From Apostichopus japonicus (lineage: Eukaryota; Echinodermata; Holothuroidea; Aspidochirotida; Stichopodidae): a stretch of DNA of 64,000 nt. The notes under the pieces were generated by a model. It ran no database searches, was not told where the DNA came from, and saw only the letters and a program-made list of their open reading frames with translations. The position numbers and the translations under genes are program-made. The stretch lies in contig NC_092576.1 of NCBI RefSeq assembly GCF_037975245.1, positions 8,279,501-8,343,500 on the forward strand, read 5' to 3'. Of this stretch, positions 59,010 to 64,000 are shown one piece after another. Numbering within the stretch: position 1 is the first letter of the stretch; the number at the start of each line of letters is the position of its first letter.

Positions 59010-60847
59010 AGATCTTTCTGAACTAGCACATACATTGAGAAATACCAAAGAGCTATAACAATCTTCGGAGATCTGAAAACAGAATATATAACCAATTCAA
59101 GGCACTGCTAGGAGCCAGATACTTAGATAAAGATCCAAGGCACTGTTAGGACAGATGTGACCGCGCCATCTGCCAAATATCTCTATTGCTGTTAAGATCA
59201 GTGGGGAAAACCATGGGTCACTAGGTCAGTTGCGGAAGCGAAACATATCAAGTTTTCATATTTGCTGTTGTAACATGGGATTTGTATATGAAGCAAAATC
59301 ATCCAGTTTTGTCGCTAAGAAATATTTGATATTTTATTGACACTTTACACACGAAACAAAACTGTGATACATTGCGACTTCAGGAAAATAACAGCAAAAA
59401 AGACGGTTATCTCGTCATTTAATGACCCAAGGGTTACCTGCATACGATACCCATTCGCCGTGCATTATTCATAACAGTGCAATAGTCTTTCATGATAAGA
59501 ATGAAGATTACTTTGTAGATTGTCGTGCACAGTTACAGTTTAACATAGTAGAGACATGCGCAGAAGAGTAAACATTGAAAATAAAACATTGGTTGTACGA
59601 TATAAAGTATACGTCATGTATAATTACATGAACCACAATACTTGCAGTAGGAAGTTAAAGAAAAGACGTTTAACAATACAAACAAACCGGATGGATACAC
59701 TGCAAATATGATTTCATTCATATAGAAACTTGTTCACATATAATTAATTTGACATTGCAACGCTATTCACTTCTCAAATCGTGTCATACTTTAATTTAAT
59801 ATGAACTTCAAGTGGGCTTCAATTAGTTTTTTTAAAATCCACAGATATCAAAGACAGCTCATTTACTTTGCTTCATATGTAACACGAGGAGATAAACATG
59901 TTAGGTGGAGTGACATGTTCTACATAATGCATAAATCTAACATTATTTGACTTATTTAGACTTATTTAGACTTATTTGATAATTATCGTATGTAGTAGCG
60001 CTGATGCCCTTTTGTGAGAAATTCAACTGGGAAATGAAAAGGAAGTTCTTCTTCTTCAGCCGTTGTCGATCCACTGCTGGATGAAGGCCTCAGCATGATA
60101 TCTCCAACTCTCTCTCTCCCTTGCATGTGTGTACCAATTGGTTTCATTCCAGAATTTCTGTATTTCATCTCTCCATCTCTTTCTTTGCCTGCCTCTGTTC
60201 CTTTTCCCGTCAAGCCGTGTCCATACAGTGGTTAGCGTGCTCCATCTTCCATCTCCCCTTCTAGTGACATGGCCGGCCCATGTCCATTTACGATGTTTGA
60301 TTACTTCCATTATATCCTGTGCCTCTGTCTGTTCCCTTATCCACTTATTGGTTTTGTGATCTTTGTATGTTATGTTGAGCATACTCCTCTCCATGTTATG
60401 TTGTGCGGCTGCTAACTTTCTTTCCATTTTAATTGTTAGTGTCCATGTTTCTGATGCATATGTCATTGATGGGAGAATGCATTGGTCATACACTTTCCTT
60501 TTTAAGCATAATGGTAGATTGCCCTTCATGATGTGGCTGTATCTGCCAAATGCTTGCCACCCTGCTTTGATCCTCCTCCTTATTGCATTATCTTGAAGAG
60601 GAAGTTAAATTATGATAATTTGACTTATTCCTCAACGATAATTTCTATTTGAACGAATACAAAAAGTGATAAATTCTCAACAGAACCATTATTTTCTGAA
60701 ATGAAGTTTCTTTAAAGGAGTAAACTATATGCAAATTGTGAAAGGCTCAAGAAAATAGTCCTCTTGTTATCACTAACTTTATATCATTGGTGAAACCTGG
60801 GTAGATTAGGTTAAATTGTTGACGAACAACTTTCTGTACATTTGCAG
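59010..60847. repeat. Receptor 3'-flank block, RTE-bearing type, copy 3
   Basis: Partner of 28680-30245 and 50240-51973. The conserved AATAAA is mutated here (TTTATA on the plus strand at 60778-60783). Confidence 0.7.
60048..60594 (-). mobile_element. 5'-truncated non-LTR retrotransposon, copy 3
   Basis: Same insertion as at 29.4 and 51.2 kb, with target copies at 60036-60047 and 60595-60606. The frame is open over 157 codons (60056-60529). Confidence 0.85.
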
Positions 60848-62368
60848 TTACGTTGGTACGTCTTCACTTATCGACACACAAACTTTTCGTACTAACCTTA
60901 AAAGTATTGGAAATAGAAACAATGTGATAATAAATAAACCGAATACTATCACCAGACCGTTTATATCATGATCAACTACTGTAGTACCACCGCTCACTGT
61001 AACAGATACAATATGAGTCAATGTTGTTTTCTCGTGATCCGTTTCGCATCTATTCAGATTTACTGAGCTAATCTTTTGATTATTGTATTCATTGGGTGTC
61101 GCACAACTAGGATAAAGTCTATCGTGAGTATAGGAAATTAATAAATAGTCTCTTAAATGAATTGCATAGCAATCGCACTTAATAGGATTATCTAAAAGGT
61201 TCAATGTTGTATATCCATGCAAGTTGTTTAAAGTGTCGACGTCAAGAAATTCGATTCGGTTTCCAGCCAAATCGAGGAACCGAAGATCGCGATTGTTATA
61301 AAAGAGGTTTGGATTAATCGACTCTATCTTATTATATTCAAGTGAAAGAGCACTTAACTTTTCATTTTGATTAAAAAGGTCTGGATCAGCAAGGTTTTTA
61401 ATAAGGTTGCCAGACAAGTTAATTTCTTCCACGTTAGGGAACTTTGAAAAGAATGGTGAAGAAATATCTTCTATGAAATTATTTTTTAGTCCAAGTTGAA
61501 CCACTGATGAAGAGTTGTTATTAAACCAATTTATTGGCAAATTTGAAATATTATTATGGCTGAAATTGACAGAACGCAGTGACGTAATTCCGTAGAAATA
61601 AGCTGAATTTAAGTTGACCAAGTAGTTATTTTCTAATACTAGATATTTTAGAGATTTATGGTAAACATATGTTCCAGTAAGAAACACTAACTCGTTGTCA
61701 TCTAAATCAAGTGATTCCAAATTTTGCAGATACTGAAGTATATTAAGGGAAAATATTGATATCTTGTTCTTGGATAAGTTTAAAGTTTTCAGCGAACTAA
61801 ATCCACGTAGTGTATCGTCTTTAACAACCACCAATCGGTTATGCGATAAATTCAGGCTTTCTACAGAAGTTAAATTTTGAAAAACATTACCAATATCAAC
61901 GATACCGTTGCTACTTAAATATAGGTTTTCCAAACTCATCATGCCTTGGAAAATTCTTGTGGGCAGTGTTTCGATATTGTTATGATATATGTAAATACTC
62001 TTCAATTTCGTCAAATTTTGAAAATATGTCGAATTAATATCATCAAGCAATAGCTTACCATTGTTAATAAAGGATAACTCTCTTAAGTTACTCAGACCGG
62101 CGAGAAACCGCCAGTCACCAGTTTGAATGAAGGTTGAATTACTATTGCTTATGACCAGAGCCGCCAATTTATGAGAGAGTTCCTTTTCAAACTGGTCGGA
62201 ACTATTTGACATAAGTTTGCTGCAAACTAGAGTATAATATAACGGACAACAGTTGGACGGGGTAGGATTCTCGCAGTCATCATATACATCCCAATATAAA
62301 CCACACGTTTTAGAACATATTTTCAAAACTAGAAATGTCAAAGTCGCGAGAATAAAGTATTGAGACAT
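60848..62368 (-). CDS. LRR-transmembrane receptor
   Basis: An intact 506-codon intronless gene. Signal peptide 1-22; LRRNT cysteines 18, 22, 32, 40, 41 and 49; LRRs from about 68 to 390; LRRCT cysteines 398, 400, 422 and 441; stalk with a VSGGTTVV motif; membrane helix about 471-491; tail RLVRKVCVSISEDVPT. LRR 6-9 are identical to those of the 30.2-kb gene over roughly 70 residues, while LRR 10-11 and the LRRCT differ. Two regulatory features differ from its sisters: the upstream TGACGTC reads TGCCGTC (62590-62596) and the downstream AATAAA is lost. Expression may therefore differ even though the coding region is sound. Confidence 0.93.
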   Translation of the reverse strand: MSQYFILATLTFLVLKICSKTCGLYWDVYDDCENPTPSNCCPLYYTLVCSKLMSNSSDQFEKELSHKLAALVISNSNSTFIQTGDWRFLAGLSNLRELSFINNGKLLLDDINSTYFQNLTKLKSIYIYHNNIETLPTRIFQGMMSLENLYLSSNGIVDIGNVFQNLTSVESLNLSHNRLVVVKDDTLRGFSSLKTLNLSKNKISIFSLNILQYLQNLESLDLDDNELVFLTGTYVYHKSLKYLVLENNYLVNLNSAYFYGITSLRSVNFSHNNISNLPINWFNNNSSSVVQLGLKNNFIEDISSPFFSKFPNVEEINLSGNLIKNLADPDLFNQNEKLSALSLEYNKIESINPNLFYNNRDLRFLDLAGNRIEFLDVDTLNNLHGYTTLNLLDNPIKCDCYAIHLRDYLLISYTHDRLYPSCATPNEYNNQKISSVNLNRCETDHEKTTLTHIVSVTVSGGTTVVDHDINGLVIVFGLFIITLFLFPILLRLVRKVCVSISEDVPT

Positions 62369-64000
62369 TGTCCTTGAAAACCTTATTGGCCTTTTTGTGG
62401 CAAAAAGACAGCCCAGTAACGAAATGAGTCAAACCCGTGAGAGGGTCTGGATAAAAACTACTATAACGAACACATTGAGTGATATGATCGTCAGCAGGAA
62501 GATACCAGTCTTTGTAGGAACCTTACTTAAATTATGTGATCGTTTCTTATAAAACTTTCATACCCGTTCCTTAACGTATTCCGCGCGCGTGCCGTCGTTT
62601 CTGTTATAATTCGTTTATGACGGATATTACAATTATTGTTTGATACAAGTTTGATACATTTCTTCTGCTTTCCAAGTTACCTTTAATTTGCGGATATACA
62701 ATGCAGAGCTGTTAGGAATGAACATGTCCTCTCTGGATCGCTGTGAAGGTATTCACCCAATGAAACCAACATTTGGTAATGTAGTGATATTTAACCTTAT
62801 AGAATCAACATTGATCAACTCCAACAGTTCCTTGGAGAATTATGATAACATATATTTTAATACACAAACTCCAAATGTGTTGAAAATCGTTGGCGATCAA
62901 AAGTCGAAAATAGGAAGAGCATTCCTCCCCAAAAAGGTGTATTCATCTGGAGGTGAGGTGTAAACATCACCCGTATACACAGAACAAAGATTCTTGTTAG
63001 CACAACAGAGCGATGAATAAAGTAGCGTCGATACACCAGGACGTTGAAACTAATAAAGCTGATAAACCAGGACAGTTTTATCAAGATATTTGAAATACAT
63101 ATTTCCTCCACAAAATTATCTTGAAAAAATGTATTAGATGCATGAAAATTAATGAGGTATTTTGTCCATAGGAAAAAACTTACTTTAAGGAAATCATATG
63201 CAGTTGTAATAGTCGCATCGATACACCAGAACGGAGTTAGTATTATATACCAGGACAGTTAAGCAAAGACACTGAAATTATGTTTTCCAGAACAAATTCC
63301 TCTTTGTAATTTTTCCATCAGTTCCATGAAAGAATATATTAGCTACATTCAAGAATAGTGAAAACATTTACTTTGACACAACAAGGTTGAGATGTAAATA
63401 GCTGCGTTGATACAATAACCCTCCTAGGACTAAAGTTCACATGATCCATTAGACCGGTGCATAACACATAGAATTTTAATAGTATGTTGGATGTCGTAAA
63501 AATATTCACTTAAATCCTTCTAGTTATGGTATAAAAATGTAACACTGGTCAGTTGATGCTTCATTCTCTCCTGGTATTAAATTTATAGAAAAGGATTTAA
63601 GAATAATCAGGAGACAGCCGCAAAATCTTTCGACAACCTTACCTAGAGAAAAAACAACTGCCAGTAAACTGCTATGTTAAAGTTAGAGTGCCTTACTTTT
63701 GTAACCTATCAGAATCTTCTTCAGTGGCAAACTGAACGCAAACAAATACATCAAGGGACACATATGGACAGACCATTCAATTTTGACAAATTAGTAATGA
63801 ATAATAATATTAATAATGCCAAATGAATATGCAACTCTTATCAGTCAAGACGTGTTCAATCGCGCTTACAACGACAACAAATTACTAACGAAACAGATAA
63901 ATGAATGAATAAATGAAGGGTTAAAGCATGACCACTATCTAGCGGACAACACAAGAACTCCACGGTAGTGCTTAAACCAAAATATAAATAAAGATAGGAG
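62369..64000. repeat. Receptor 5'-flank segmental duplication, copy D (cut by window end)
   Basis: Follows copies A-C through the old PLE relic (63645-63740) to the edge of the LINE relic. It is more diverged from A and B than they are from each other. Confidence 0.8.
62425..62596 (-). promoter_or_regulatory. Receptor 5' flank with mutated CRE-like core
   Basis: TGAGTCA at 62425-62431 (57 bp above the ATG) is kept. The CRE-like core reads TGCCGTC at 62590-62596. Confidence 0.5.

Noticed and set aside
1..64000. CRISPR array or bacterial operon
   Set aside because: No spaced short palindromic repeats and no clustered prokaryotic genes; the content is clearly eukaryotic.

Overview
The window is AT-rich eukaryotic genomic DNA, almost certainly from an invertebrate animal. 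Reasons: long non-coding stretches, microsatellites, several non-LTR retrotransposon types, a Ty3/gypsy integrase relic, Penelope-like elements (PLEs) with GIY-YIG domains, a U2 snRNA fragment and hAT-like MITEs. A marine deuterostome such as an echinoderm would fit, but the species cannot be fixed from the sequence. No bacterial or viral operon is present.

The only convincing host genes belong to one family: intronless type I membrane proteins of about 506 residues. Their order is signal peptide, cysteine-rich LRRNT cap, about 12-13 leucine-rich repeats, LRRCT cap, short stalk, one transmembrane helix and a tail of about 15 residues. All full-length copies lie on the minus strand. Four are intact (20952-22472, 30246-31766, 41329-42849, 60848-62368). 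One is open but frameshifted in its membrane anchor (51974-53493). One is full length but dead (8112-9621). One is deleted and internally inverted (36283-37161). There are also four smaller relics (10127-10230, 11940-12260 on the plus strand, 43383-43511, 57343-57384). The layout resembles Toll-like or VLR-like ectodomains without a TIR domain, so an innate-recognition or adhesion role is inferred.

The array grew by repeated segmental duplication. 1-8.1 kb: no gene, a U2 fragment, a MITE, then the first 3' flank. 8.1-10.3 kb: dead receptor and 5' relic. 10.4-14.9 kb: a block lying inverted relative to 44.65-50.1 kb. 15.8-18.7 kb: reverse transcriptase and gypsy integrase relics. 18.6-23.8 kb: chimeric receptor and flanks. 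23.76-26.18 kb: a head-to-head PLE palindrome with target duplication. 26.2-30.2 kb: LINE relics and 3' flank. 30.2-33.8 kb: receptor unit. 33.8-38.6 kb: degraded receptor and LINE. 38.6-44 kb: receptor unit with a PLE in a TA repeat. 44.6-50.1 kb: minisatellite and MITE-rich segment. 50.2-64 kb: two more receptor units.

Receptor genes share a 5' flank carrying a perfect TGAGTCA (AP-1-type) site 57-64 bp above the ATG and a TGACGTC (CRE-type) core about 220 bp above it. They also share a 3' flank with an AATAAA signal. Insertions present in some units and absent from others give a relative history of duplication, recombination and transposition.
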